NCBI GenBank assembly: GCA_032358255.1
Contig: JAULBX010009991.1
Span: 248,001 to 312,000 of the forward strand
Reading direction: 5' to 3'
DNA from: Heterotrichella gracilis
Lineage: Eukaryota; Sar; Xanthophyceae; Tribonematales; Xanthonemataceae
DNA length: 64,000 bases
The position numbers and the translations under genes are program-made. Positions 47,001-64,000 of the stretch are shown here, piece after piece. The notes beneath the pieces were generated by a model that saw only the letters and a list, made by a program, of their open reading frames with translations, did no database searches and was not told where the DNA came from. Positions within the stretch are counted from its first letter, which is position 1. Each line of letters starts with the position of its first letter.

Positions 47001-50000
47001 TACTCATGCCATTCAGTATTACCTGCATGAATACTATCTGCATGCACTTGAATAATAATAATAATAATAATAATAACCTGACAGATGTTGTACCGTACTG
47101 CCATGGTGTGCATGCACATGTTACAGAGCATTGGGTGGCATGCATGGCTATGCCAGTGGCGCTTTGCCCCGTGTGGCACACATGGGCATGTGGGTATCAC
47201 ATGGGGAATGCAGGGTTCACATGTGCGTGCAATTGATGCAGGTGCGGTCCCTGATTGGCCAGATGCGCCCCGACCGCCAGACCCTCCTGTTCAGCGCCAC
47301 CATGCCGCGCAAGGTGGAGCGCCTGGTCACCGACGCACTCACCTCGCCTGTGCGCGTGACCGTGGGGGAGGTGGGCGGGGCAAACGAGGACATCAAGCAG
47401 GTGGGTGGCATGGGGGTTTTGGGGATACTAGGGCCTGCGTGTGCATTGCAGGTGCTGGGACTATGTTTGGGGATTCGGTGGGTGGTGTGGTTCTGTTGTG
47501 GAGATGGTGCAAGCTGACTTGCTGTGGTGGGACGTGCGTGTGGATCACATGAACGTTAGATGATGGCAAATGTCAGACAAGGGTAAAGCCACCATGTATA
47601 TAAGCTTGGTGCATCCCAGCCATATGGATATATATAGTGGCCTCTGCACAGTTGAATGCACTGCAGCCCTGTGGCTCACCTCCCCATCAACCCCATATAT
47701 ATCCCCCTCCACACCCTGGCTTGCAGGTTGTTGAGATTGTGGACAGCGACACCGCCAAGGTTGTGTGGCTCAACTTGCGCCTGCAGTCGTTCATCGATGA
47801 TGGGGATGTGCTGGTGTTTGCCGCACAGAAGGTCAGGGTGGATGAGCTGACAAGCGGGCTGCAGCAACAGGGGTTCAAGTACGTGGCATCAGGCCTTGCA
47901 CAGTCAGTCCATGTTGCACGATGGCATTTAACTCAATAGTTGGTGCGGTGGAATAAATTGTTGTGTTTTTTGGTACTTGATCATGTCCGGCATGCGCTTT
48001 TAAACGATTTGGTGCTTGTACACTTCCTGATGTGTGGCCTCAAAGCGGGCGTGCAATGTATGTATCTGTATGAGCCCCTGATGGCGGCCGGCAATAAATG
48101 GGACTTGTTATCAACTTTGTGTGAAAATTATAGCATTTTTTACAACATAAAACTTTTTAAAAACAATGAAATAATTATTTGCCCGGTTATGGCCACAGTA
48201 TGGTGTTTATTGTGCCAACTTATTCTGAAAATAAAAGGAAACAATAAATGTTGATTTGAATGCTTTGGTTTATCATTGGGGGCTAGTGTCGTCGAGAATC
48301 ATGAAAGTAAATAAAAAAATTCCCCTTTCGAATGTAATAAGCCTATGGGCCAAATGATACGCTTTTGAGGCCCGTTTATGCCACAGGGCGGCAGCCATAC
48401 ACGGCGACATGGACCAGCACACGCGCATGAAGGTGCTGGGCGAGTTCAAGTCAGGGGTGCACCACGTGCTGGTGGCCACTGATGTGGCGGCAAGGGGGCT
48501 GGACATCAAGTCGATCAAGACGGTGGTCAACTACGACGCTGCCAAGGACATCGACACACACGTGCACCGCATTGGGCGCACGGGGCGGGCGGGGGACAAG
48601 GACGGTGTTGCGTATACGCTGGTCAAGCCTAAGGAGACGCGCTTTGCAAGTGGGTGCTTGGGGTGGAGTAGCATGGGTCATGGGGCATTTGCGGACATAC
48701 CCTTGGGGCAGTAGCATGGCGATGGGGCATTTGGGGACCCTTGGGGAGTTGCATGCTCCTGTAGCAGGGAGAACCAGTTTGCGCTGCACCTCTTTGTGCA
48801 TGCAGCACCCCATTGCTTGTATGCTCACAACGGCGCCTCGTGACCAGCAACAGTCGCTTCACATGTACAGCCAGCTCAAACAGTTGACCTCGTTTCTGCA
48901 GGTGACCTGGTGCAGTCCCTAGCGGTGGCTGGTCAGGATGTGCCCAAGGCGCTCCATGACCTGGCCATGAAGGATGGGGGGTTCAGGGGGGGTGGCAGGG
49001 GGGGCAGGGGCAGCGGGAGGGGAGGTGGCAGGGGCAGGGGCCGCAAGGGCGCACAGCCTGGCGGTGCTGGTCTTGGCTTTGGGAACAGCGCAGCAGGTGG
49101 GTGCCAAAGCTGGTGTCGGGCCATATGGCACTTTGCACTGGCTTTTGCACTTCCACCGTCGCTGTGTAGTGTTTTGTTTTCCTTTCCCGGAATATATGTC
49201 CCAGCGATCCCAGCGATCAGGAATTCAAGTGAGCGACATGACAATTGCACCCTAATTTGTGAAGGAGGTTGACACCACAGTGCCTCATGCATATTGTGGC
49301 AGAGCAAAGGCAACGAGAATGCATTGTCCTTGCGACGCAACTAGCCACACGGGCTCACACCAATGCCATTGTTCTTTCTCCTGCAGCGTACCAAGCCTCC
49401 CTGCCCGAGCACCTGCGCCAGGCTTCCCGCCTTGCGGAGCCCGCCACAGGCTTTCACGACCCCAGAGGGTTTGTGCACGCCACCGCAGAGGAACCCTACA
49501 CAGTGCACGGCGGCGGGGAAGCAGGAACCAACCTCCAGCAGCCCCTGCCACACCCTCCCCCACCCCAGCCACAGCCATCCCAACCACCCACAGCAGGACA
49601 GGGTCGGCATATGTCAGAGTTTGTGTCAGCTAGCCCAAACCCTACCCAAGAGCCCCCTCCACAGCAGCAGCGTGCGCCATCTGGTTTTGTATCGGCGAGT
49701 ACCAGTGAGTCCTCGCAGCAATACCAGCCCCCGCAAGGGTTTGTGCCTGGCCCCCCGCAGCCCCGGCCGCCACCACCACAAGTGCAGCCGCCGATGGCGG
49801 AGGGTGGCCTTGCGGCCCTGGGGTATGATGAGCCCAGCCGGGAGCAGCAGGGGGTGTTTGGTGGTGGCGGCCTGCGGTCCATGTTTGCAGGTGGGCAGGT
49901 GCACAACAGCGCCATGGCACATGCAGCCCATTAATGGTGCTCGCTACTTCCCACTGCATTGCACATGCATGAGCCGCTCCGCAACAAACGGCATCCTGAT

Positions 50001-51110
50001 CATATCATGCTACTCATCATTGTGTTGTATATTATTATTGACCATATTAGTTACCATGTTGTTATATCATTTGTACCCACTTTTGCAGCATGGATTACAA
50101 ATTGCACGGGTAGCGCCCACCATTGTCTGTCAGGGTGGAAGATACATACTTATGGTGTATGTATACATTTAGGCAAGGATTACCTTGTGCACAGGTAGCA
50201 CCCACCATCATTGGCTAGGATGCGCTAGCTATGTCACTGTGTATCGTATCCATGCTGGATTGCAAAGTGCACATGTACCTCCTGCCACAGGCAACTTCCG
50301 GAGCTCCTTTGTTGCATCGGGGACCACTGGGGGCGACCAGCAGCAGCGCGCAACCATTGTGGCACCCAAGCACAGCACGGGGCGCTATGTGCCTCCGCCC
50401 CCAAAGCCCGTAACCGAGGTGCCACTGTACTCTGGCCCACCCCTGCCCTACATTGCGCATACGCCAATGGCGCCCTCGATGACTCCCAACTCGGAAGCCG
50501 CTCAAAAGGTGAGTAAAATACACAGGCTTACAACTTTTGTGTATAGAACATCCTTAGTACCTAATGCTGGGTGCACGTGTACCTTTTTTATATTGTCCAA
50601 GGTTGGTGTTTTGGTGCATTGTGGTTGATCTTCAAAAGGCATGGGTGGCATTGATGTGCACAGTCCTGCACTTCTGAGGCTCTCATCATAGCCGATCCAC
50701 TGATTGGTGCCACATATTGCGCCACCAAGCTGTACCTTGCACCTCAATGCCATGCGCACCAATAGTGGCGAATCTGCGTGCAGGCTATTGCGGCTGCGCA
50801 AGCCATAGCGGCTCGCCTGGCGGCACAGGCGGGTGCGTCCGCCAGCGATGCGGGGCCTGGGCCCAGTGGCGGCTCATTCAATGCAGCCCCAGTGGATTAT
50901 GATCAGCTGAATGCATCGGCAGGGGGGGCACGGCAGCGGGGACCCACAGGGTTTGACCAGATGCCTGGTGGGGTCGCGCCAAGGGGTGCGTCAGGTTTTG
51001 ATCAGCTGCCACTGCCTCCGCCACCACCTGTGCCCCCAGCGGTCCTGCCACCAGGGGAGGAAGAGCCACCCAGCAAGCGGCGAAGAAGGGGTTGGGATGT
51101 GCGGTCGTAA
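44013..51110 (+). CDS. DDX42: DEAD-box RNA helicase DDX42/RH24 (U2 snRNP-associated)
   Basis: DDX42 is an ATP-dependent RNA helicase that binds SF3B1 in the U2 snRNP before prespliceosome assembly. Sixteen exons: 44013-44159, 44240-44296, 44377-44433, 44558-44647, 44791-44925, 45148-45536, 45845-45911, 46248-46499, 46804-46929, 47242-47400, 47727-47878, 48387-48649, 48902-49096, 49387-49890, 50291-50508 and 50784-51110, giving 1045 residues in phase. The family mark [17 protein letters not shown] sits near residue 126. The core has [11 protein letters not shown] and the Q motif, [11 protein letters not shown] (about 317-327), [22 protein letters not shown] (427-430), [25 protein letters not shown] and [11 protein letters not shown] Gly/Arg-rich stretch (about 657-681) and a long Pro/Gln tail follow. 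The first four exons, encoding about 110 residues, do not resemble plant RH24. Introns carry a strong foldback, (AAT)n and repeats. Confidence 0.95.
44998..45021 (+). repeat. Dispersed 24-bp repeat, copy 2 (copy 1 at 657-680)
   Basis: 'gcattccggcagtacagc' continuing to 'cagatt' matches 657-680 with one difference. One copy is in a SEC6 intron and the other in a DDX42 intron, 44 kb apart; both are preceded by 'gtagtt'. Confidence 0.7.
45584..45715 (+). repeat. Long near-perfect inverted repeat (hairpin) in DDX42 intron 6
   Basis: Arm 45584-45634 and arm 45662-45715 are reverse complements over about 50 bp with only small indels (core 'ccagcatgcacccaaatgc'), separated by a 27-nt loop. Weaker pairing extends outward (tggcggcc against the complement of tgccgcca). 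The transcript would form a long stable hairpin between exons 6 and 7. Confidence 0.93.
47051..47076 (+). repeat. (AAT)n microsatellite in a DDX42 intron
   Basis: Eight or nine AAT units in a row in the intron between exons 9 and 10. Confidence 0.95.
48668..48750 (+). repeat. Two-copy tandem repeat in a DDX42 intron
   Basis: 'tagcatgg..tcatggggcatttg' with 'acccttgggg' occurs at 48669-48711 and again at 48712-48750, just after exon 12. Confidence 0.75.
50089..50292 (+). repeat. Three copies of the sequence before DDX42 exon 15
   Basis: 'ggattacaaattgcacgggt' (about 50092), 'ggattaccttgtgcacaggt' (about 50178) and 'ggattgcaaagtgcacatgt' (about 50258) recur at roughly 80-bp spacing. Each is followed by 'agc.cccaccat' or 'cctcctgccaca'; the last copy runs into the true acceptor at 50290. 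Confidence 0.75.
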
Positions 51111-52211
51111 CCGGGCCAGCCTGCCAGTGGGTGATGTCGAAATGGGCATCATGCACGCTTGGACAGGTCATGATCAATCAGCAATGAAATTAGTGCTCAG
51201 CTTCATGGATGCGTATTGATATTCTACGAAGACTTGTTATCTGCCCTGTGACTGGTACACAGGCCCTAGGTACCGTTGCCTGTCAGTGACAGTTGGCTCA
51301 CTATAGTGCAGTTGTCGCTGCATGCATTGTAATATGCATTGCAATGTCGATAAGATACACAGTAATCAAGTAATACTATATGATACATTGTGTAATTACC
51401 AATGGATTACAAGTTGAAGGGGTTTTCCCCATTAAATGGTAAATTACTTACAGATTAAATCCAGGTTCTTCAGGGCCTTCGTAATCATTACCATTATGCC
51501 GTCCAAAGTCCATTTATATAAGATGCAGAAGGAACTTCCATGGGCGAAAGCACGGCGTGCAAGACTTGGTACTGAGTACTGTCCCGGACTTGATTCTCCG
51601 GAGATGCATGATTTCACAGTGGTAACATGCATGTAAGTTGAACAATTGCAGCTGCACCAGCGCCCGTAACTGCACTGGCAGCTGGCCCACATTGACAGTG
51701 TGTCACAGGTACACATACCTGCCCAATCATAACGTAATGGCTCATTCAACAGGGCGTGTATGAGTCTAAATTAGTGAGCCCTAAATCATGTCATGACTGC
51801 AGTAGTTGCCTGTGATGATCCCACCAGACAAACGGCGCATCAGTAATTGGCATAAGGGAAGTTTACATCGTGCAACTATCATCAAAAGAGCATGATCCGC
51901 ATTGCGGCCACATTATGGCTATTTGCATTGACGCTACGATGCCTCGGCAACCAGGTGTACACATAAATCTTGGCAAATATCCCTTACAGAAGACTAGAAT
52001 AATTCCCTACAGTCCGTATTTCGAGCCAATGACATCCATTCACCAGTAATGACTGAAAGCCCTTGAATCCCAACCATGCAGATGCACTCTAGCACGATGC
52101 ACGCAGTCTCTTGCAACAAAGCCCATGTATTGATAAGTACCCCCACCCGAATGTGCTCCAATGAGCACCACGCCATGGACCCCTGTTGCCCACGACATCC
52201 ATACCCAGCAT
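51111..52211. other. Intergenic region between convergent DDX42 and Ycf66
   Basis: Should contain both 3' untranslated regions. TGTAA occurs on the DDX42 strand at about 51327 and 51391, and its complement (TTACA) near 51870 and 51987 could serve Ycf66. No gene is supported. Confidence 0.55.
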
Positions 52212-53926
52212 TCACCAGTCATCAATGCCATCAAAATCATCGCTCCGCTTGCTCCCACGGTACCGCTCCCCTTGCTGCTCTGAATAGCTCCCTGGCCTTT
52301 GCTGTGTGACGGCCCAATCAGACTGCTGCTGGTCTGGGTACGTGGGATAGGGGGGGTACTGTGGCGCTTCTCCTGGGGGGGAGTAGGTGTCTCCCCCTTG
52401 CCAGCGGCTGTCTCCCTCCCACTGACTGTCGTTGCCACTGCCGTAGCCGCTATCACTGGTGGAGGGCGAGTAGTCTGCTGGGTAGTAGCTGGGAGGATAC
52501 TGGCTACCCTGCAACACGGACCAGCCACAGTCATTGGTACTGGGATAGCAGAGTAACGGGGCATAGCCTAAGCTACCAAAGTTGATATATAAGCTGTGAA
52601 ATATACATGACAGCAGCTACCTGTGCAGCATGAATCTTGCAGACTTTTCCTGGCACCCTTTGCACAGTTTCTGTATCGGCAGAGCTGCAATAGCACGTCA
52701 CTATTTGACAGCATCACAAACAATTAATTTTAAGCCCGCCCACATCCCCATGCAGCTGCAACCCCTCACCTCCTGCTGGTAGTAGGGCGGCGGAGGCGGC
52801 GTGGCAGCTGGCCTGTCACCATACCCCTCCACGGAGCTGTCATAGTAGGCAGTGTAGGTGGACGCGGGGGGCAGCTGCCTGCTGTCCCGCTGCAGCACCT
52901 GCTCCTCGCGCTCCAGCTCATCCTCAGTGTCCCGCTGTGGAGTAAACCCTCACTTTCAGAGCTTGGAATGGCCATTGAGGCTGACAGTAACATAACAGTA
53001 ACATAGGTCAAGGCGGAGGTAGCAGCCCACACATGCCTCGCCGCTCTCCACAGAGGGGGAAAAAGCAGCAAACCACTAGGTGCACACAGATGTGTCCCCA
53101 CCACAAGTTGGCTTGACGGCATCAACTTGATACGTGGCGAACTAGGTGTGAAGGATGGCTGCAGAGTGCAGCGCAGTGTGTGGTCCTTACCAGCTGGTCC
53201 GCCATGGCTGAGCGCAGCCTGAGCGCCTCCACGGCAAAGGTGAGCGCGGCAGTGGCGGTCAGCAGCTGGCCCAGCAGCAGGAGAGGGTCCAAACGCCACC
53301 CCTGAACCACAAACAAACGTTGTGGTGGGAGAAGTGCCCCTTGGATTGGGCTCATCGCCCTGTTTTGATGCCACATGCATTACTGCGCATGTATCAAGTG
53401 GGCTGTTGCTGGCTGCGCACCTGGAACACCAAGATGCCGCCCACCAACAGGGACACGCAAGAGATGTACACGTCATAGTCCCGGGATATCCAAGGCTTGA
53501 CGGTGCGTATCTGGTACAGCGCCAGGCCTGCGACGATGCACCCAGAGCCCAGCACCAGGGAAGGGCTGACATCCACGTTCACCATGGCTCGCACAGGGAC
53601 CAAACTCCTTTGCCGGCTGGCATAGTGCTTTGCTGGTGCCACAGAAACGAGACGCTGGAACGTGAAAGACCCTGTACACCCAGCTTTGCTGACAGAAACC
53701 TTGGATGTGATGTGTCGCGCCTGTGGAGCAACACACACCACAACCGTTTTTATATGCATGCATACACCAGCAAACCAAAAAACAGTGCTGCTGCAGCAAC
53801 GCAAGTCATGCGTGGCCAGGCTTTGTGATTTTTCACCTGTGGTGTGCTTATCAGAGCCTGTACTCCCCTGCTTTGAAGCGAGCCTCTGGAGTGCTGGCAG
53901 CACGGCTGCAACCCCAGCCCCTTCAT
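52212..53926 (-). CDS. YCF66: Ycf66-family thylakoid membrane protein, nuclear-encoded with transit peptide
   Basis: Ycf66 is a conserved protein of cyanobacteria and of some plastid genomes; its function is not settled. Exons on the minus strand: 53926-53837, 53720-53421, 53301-53191, 52934-52770 and 52508-52212, giving 320 residues in phase. Residues 1-77 are rich in S, R, Q and K and low in acid, as expected for plastid import; the mature part begins at about AMVNVDVSPSLVLG. Two membrane segments follow (VLGSGCIVAGLALYQI and YISCVSLLVGGILVFQ), then GWRLDPLLLLGQLLTATAAL and FAVEALRLRSAMAD, all in line with the family. The tail is disordered, rich in P, Y, Q and S, and ends DDFDGIDDW. The first exon is the least certain: it was chosen because its donor joins in phase and it supplies a leader. 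Divergent from the KsgA-type gene. Confidence 0.88.
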
Positions 53927-54485
53927 GCTGCGTGTGTTGGCTACCTTCCAAGAAAGGTCCTGTTGACAATACACGCCCTCTGACAATGGGTTGCAACTTT
54001 AGCGTGAACGTCTCTGGGAGGAGGTTTCCAAGATATCTGGATCGGCCGTACAGCCTTGGGCCCGTGTGCCAGGTGTTCAAGCAGGGTTGGCACGGTAGAC
54101 ACTGAGCTACCCTGGGGCGTAGAGTTATAAGCCACGACCAACACAATACGCGCAGTGTGCTGCAAAACTTGAGACTTTTGTCCCCAACTCGAGAGGTTTC
54201 CCCCCACAAACTTTGTCAACTGCCCACGAGGGCTCAAGTGCCTGCAGCGCCACCGCCATCGACCAACACCTACGCGAGCAAATAAACTTGCCTCTCAACT
54301 ATGTAACTGCGCCTTTAAAGTACCCTGGATTTCGTTGTTGGTTCGAGACAAACGTACACTGCTCTATCTACAAGGGTGACCCATCTTTACGGTGCATGCA
54401 TGCATATGGGCCTGGTATAGTTGCGACACGGTCGGAACTACCAGTGAAGAATACTTGCACTCATGCTCTCGAGAAGCTGAATTTG
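53927..54485. promoter_or_regulatory. Divergent intergenic region between Ycf66 and the KsgA-type gene
   Basis: 559 bp between the chosen start codons. The frame leading into the KsgA gene is open back to ATG 54213, so part of this may be leader or coding. No specific motif is assigned. Confidence 0.4.
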
Positions 54486-56467
54486 ATGTTTCAAAGGGGT
54501 TCCTACACGCTGCCGGCTGGCACTAGTACCCAGTGCCACCTCCCAGTGCCACCTCGTGTGACCACCACATGCCGTGCAGCTCAGGTCAAAGCGGGCCTGC
54601 CCTCGGAGCAAAAGAGCTGGCTCCTGGACAGAAAAGCTTCAAAAACACCCAACAAACTGCAGAGTGACAGGCTACGGCCAAAAAAGTAAGGCTTCTCCTG
54701 GCGTTTGTTGGTATATAGCAGGCGGCACAGACTCCAGCTTTCAGCTGTGTGGGTGCTGTGCAGGGCGCTGGGGCAAAACTTCCTGGTGAAAGAGGACATC
54801 CTAGCAGCTATTGTGCGCACTGCCAGGATTGCACCTGGGGACCTGGTGGTGGAGATTGGCCCCGGCACGGGCAACCTCACCAAGTACCTGCTGTTGGCAG
54901 GTGCACGGGTGGTGGCTGTGGAGAAAGACGACGCGCTCTCAGCAAAGCTACAGCAAGACTTTGCCGAGGTACACAAACCAAAACCATAGCATGGTGCTCG
55001 AACCCACTGTGCAGCAAGCGTATCCTTGCACAGTCACACTCCCCGGGTGTGCCGCCCAGTCTGCTACACCCTAGTGGTTCCACGCAGTGAGGTCACCACA
55101 GCAAGCTTTTTGCATTGATTTTGCTGAGATGTGGTCTACATGCTGAGGTGGCACCTTGTGTGTGGTATCAGGTTGGTGAGCTGGAGGTGATCAACGCGGA
55201 TGTGCTGACCTGCAACCTGCCAGAGCTGCTGGCAGAGAGAATACAAGCGCACGCTGCAGCTGATGCCAGGTGGGTGCACTTGCATGCACCAGAATGGCGG
55301 GGTCGCTAACAGATGGAAGAATAGATTGGGCTGCCGATCACATACACATGCAGTAGCTATTCAAGAGGGTATGGCATTTTCTTGTAATATCGTGCTTGCA
55401 TTCAAAGACTGCCACCCAGCTATTATCCTCTTGTGCCATGCAGTGCGGGTCCCGCTGGCAGTGATGTGCGACGCAGGGTGAAGGTGGTTGCCAACCTTCC
55501 CTACAACATCAGCAAGGAGTGCCTGCAGCTGCTGCTGCCCATGGGCGACATGGTCTCCACAGTGCACCTCATGCTGCAGGTAGGGCTGGGGCCCAGATGG
55601 GCTGGATCACATGGGTAGGGTGGCCAAGCGGGTAGGGGCTGGGGTGTGTTTTTGCCTCCTAGCGACATGCGTCCATCAGCAAATTACGTCTTACGTCAGC
55701 ACCTCCCCATCGTCCAAGCAACTTTCTACCCCTCGTGCAGGAGGAGGTTGCCCAGCGCCTGACGCAGAAAGGGCAGGGCAGCGCCACTTACCGCGCAATC
55801 AACATCGAGACGCTCTACTTTGCTGACGTGACCTACTGCTTCAAGATAGACCGCTCCGCCTACTTCCCGGTGCCGGGCGTGCACGGGGCGGTGGTTGGGT
55901 TTGCACTGAAGCCGCCGCACGCCAGGCCGCAGGTGGCCTCAGAGGAGGGATTCCGGTCAATGGTGCGTACGGAGTGTGGCATCCTGCTTTGAGGCATGCC
56001 AGCAGCGGTAATTTAGCATGCACTGGCAGCGTGGCAGGGTTTGACTGCTGCATATCAGCATAGCAATACATCATCGACTGGAAGATTTTATAAAATGCAT
56101 GCACCATGGTGGGGGCTTACTGCGCACCAAATGCTGCATGCCAGATGGCCACCTCCGCCATCTGTGAGCAGTTGCTGGTGCAATACCAAGCTTTTTATGC
56201 CCACATTCCCGCAAGCAAAATCCCCCCTTTTGGATTCTGCAGGTGCGCCAGGGCTTCTCCCAGCGGCGCAAGATGCTGTGCAACAGCCTGCAGCCCGGCC
56301 ACTCCTCTGTGGTGGTCAAGGCGGCGCTGCAGGAGCTAGGCATGCGGGAGGAGGCGCGCGCACAGGATCTGGCCATGAAGGACTTTGTGGCGCTGCATGG
56401 GCTGCTGACTAAGGGGGGAGAGGGAGGGGAGGCAGCTGTGGGTGGGGGAATGGCGGGGGGAAGCTAA
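54486..56467 (+). CDS. rRNA adenine dimethyltransferase, KsgA/PFC1 type, probably plastid
   Basis: KsgA enzymes dimethylate two adjacent adenines at the 3' end of small-subunit rRNA; the plant plastid form is PFC1. Exons: 54486-54685, 54764-54968, 55172-55269, 55444-55579, 55741-55962 and 56243-56467, giving 361 residues in phase. A leader of about 60 residues rich in S, T, R and K precedes RPKKALGQNFL, the start of the catalytic fold. SAM-binding VVEIGPGTGNLT is near residue 95, AVEKDD follows, and the adenine-binding motif NLPYNIS lies near residue 186. Then come VHLMLQEEVAQRL, the FKIDRSAYFPVPGVHGAVV block and the C-terminal RQGFSQRRKMLCNSL. The start at 54486 is a choice; ATG 54396 and 54213 are also in frame. 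Exon 4 has two in-frame acceptors 18 nt apart. Plastid rather than mitochondrial targeting is inferred. Confidence 0.92.
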
Positions 56468-57335
56468 CCACTGGAATGATCAGTCGACTTTGAACTGAAA
56501 TTGAGATTGTTGCAGAGAGTGAGACTCTGAGGACATATGCATTGCCAGGTGATCATCATCTGGCAATGCCATCATGGTAGCATATGAAGTCAGACTCACA
56601 TGCATATACAGCGCTGGCCGTAGACAATTGTGTACAGCGTAACTGCACACATGTGAAATTGTACCATTTCAAAGATTGACGGTCAGTACAAATGTCGGTC
56701 TTTTACATGGAAAGAAAGCAAAACTTTTCTGCAGCCTTTGAGGCTACAATTTGTCACTTTGTCATCAATGCAATTGCACCTCTGAGCCCATGACTCCCTC
56801 AGGGAGTATGACCTGCGGGTCAGTAAGTTGGTACTGGTCAGTCATGACTTGCAGCAGCTAAGGGGAAAAAGTCCTTTCTCAAAGGAAATTGTAAAGTTTA
56901 ACGAGAAAATACTCACTGAACTAAATCTGTTGAACAGCTCTGGGATCCGAAACTGATCCCACGCAGACTGCAAATCAATTGTGCCAAACCCACGATGCCA
57001 GCTGCTGGCTGTGCTTGCTGACAGCCAAATGCGTACAGCCGGACATCACATGTGCACAAAGCATGTCCCCCAACAAAACTTACACTAGAATTGATGGCTA
57101 CGGCACCAGAATAACGGTGATTGGCTGGCACAGTAATGCTCAATCTATAAAATGGCCTCAGGTTGCCAGTGCCAGCTTCCCCTTGTCCCCCTTCCCAACC
57201 TCAAGCCCTCAACCCAACGAATGCAGCTCCATGCTGTGTCCATTGCTGCCACGATGCCCCTTCCTGCTCATGCCCCCAGGCGGTCCCCCAGTTCCCCTAC
57301 CTCCCCCCCCTCTCCCTCCCCCCCTCCAGCACCCC
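56468..57335. other. Intergenic region between convergent KsgA-type gene and DHX16
   Basis: Holds both 3' flanks. A hairpin 'cattgccag'..'ctggcaatg' (56540-56568) lies just after the KsgA stop. TTACA at about 57079 is TGTAA on the DHX16 strand. Confidence 0.55.
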
Positions 57336-63818
<6,483 letters not shown>

Positions 63819-64000
63819 CTGTCGGTGCGCGGTATGCCTCAGTTGGGTGCATGCAGGGGAACACTGGTTGGGTATGGCATCAACAGCGTGACATGCAGGG
63901 CTTTCAGAGCAGCCAGGGATGAGTTGCACCCTGTTGAGTAGACCCAACAATACCTTGAACGCTTTTCAGTAGGGGTACCGTGTGCTACTCATCAGCCCAC
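63819..64000 (-). other. Upstream part of DHX16, probably intron
   Basis: The first visible DHX16 exon starts after an acceptor at 63819, and no further N-terminal coding is evident up to the window end. This stretch is best read as intron. Confidence 0.5.

Overview
This window looks like nuclear DNA from a green alga (Chlorophyta). The thirteen recognisable protein genes are broken into about 84 short introns with GT-AG borders, and donors are often GTGxGx. Exons are GC-rich. Several products are plastid proteins with N-terminal transit-like leaders (CCB1, ObgC, Ycf66, a KsgA/PFC1-type methylase). Metabolic genes are of the plant type (L-arabinokinase ARA1, GT34 glycosyltransferase), and TTTAGGG-like telomeric motifs are scattered through introns. 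The exact genus cannot be read from the sequence.

Layout from left to right: 3' part of exocyst SEC6 (+, 1-2189); CCB1 for cytochrome b6 haem attachment (-, 3939-5970); chloroplast GTPase ObgC (+, 6474-10604); a small Cip/Kip-type CDK inhibitor (+, 11689-12224); a small one-pass membrane ORF (+, about 14027-14275); an uncharacterised DUF3783-like gene (-, 16144-18239); MICOS subunit MIC10 (+, 18905-19933). Then come about 8.7 kb (19934-28669) without a recognisable gene, with palindromes, tandem repeats, proline-rich open frames and a long G/C homopolymer that may be an assembly join. After that: GT34 glycosyltransferase (-, 28670-31233); SurE nucleotidase (-, 32357-34127); L-arabinokinase ARA1 (-, 35633-43590); spliceosomal DEAD-box helicase DDX42/RH24 (+, 44013-51110); nuclear-encoded Ycf66 (-, 52212-53926); KsgA/PFC1-type rRNA dimethyladenosine transferase (+, 54486-56467); and DEAH-box splicing ATPase DHX16/PRP2 (-, 57336-63818, 5' end beyond the window).

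The genes do not form one pathway. Five neighbouring pairs are divergent with 423-665 bp between start codons, so they may share promoters: CCB1/ObgC, DUF3783-like/MIC10, ARA1/DDX42, Ycf66/KsgA, and possibly others outside the window. Themes repeat: plastid biogenesis (CCB1, ObgC, Ycf66, KsgA) and the spliceosome (DDX42, DHX16).

Two signals stand out. First, at least eight introns carry a decayed copy of the edge of a neighbouring exon together with its splice site ('exon echoes'), as if local tandem duplication across splice sites is a recurrent way this genome lengthens introns. Second, the 108-residue CDK inhibitor has an RxLFG cyclin-docking motif just ahead of its CDK-binding region, an arrangement like animal p27 and unlike typical land-plant KRPs. 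All exon coordinates were assigned by eye from reading-frame continuity, splice consensus and family conservation.
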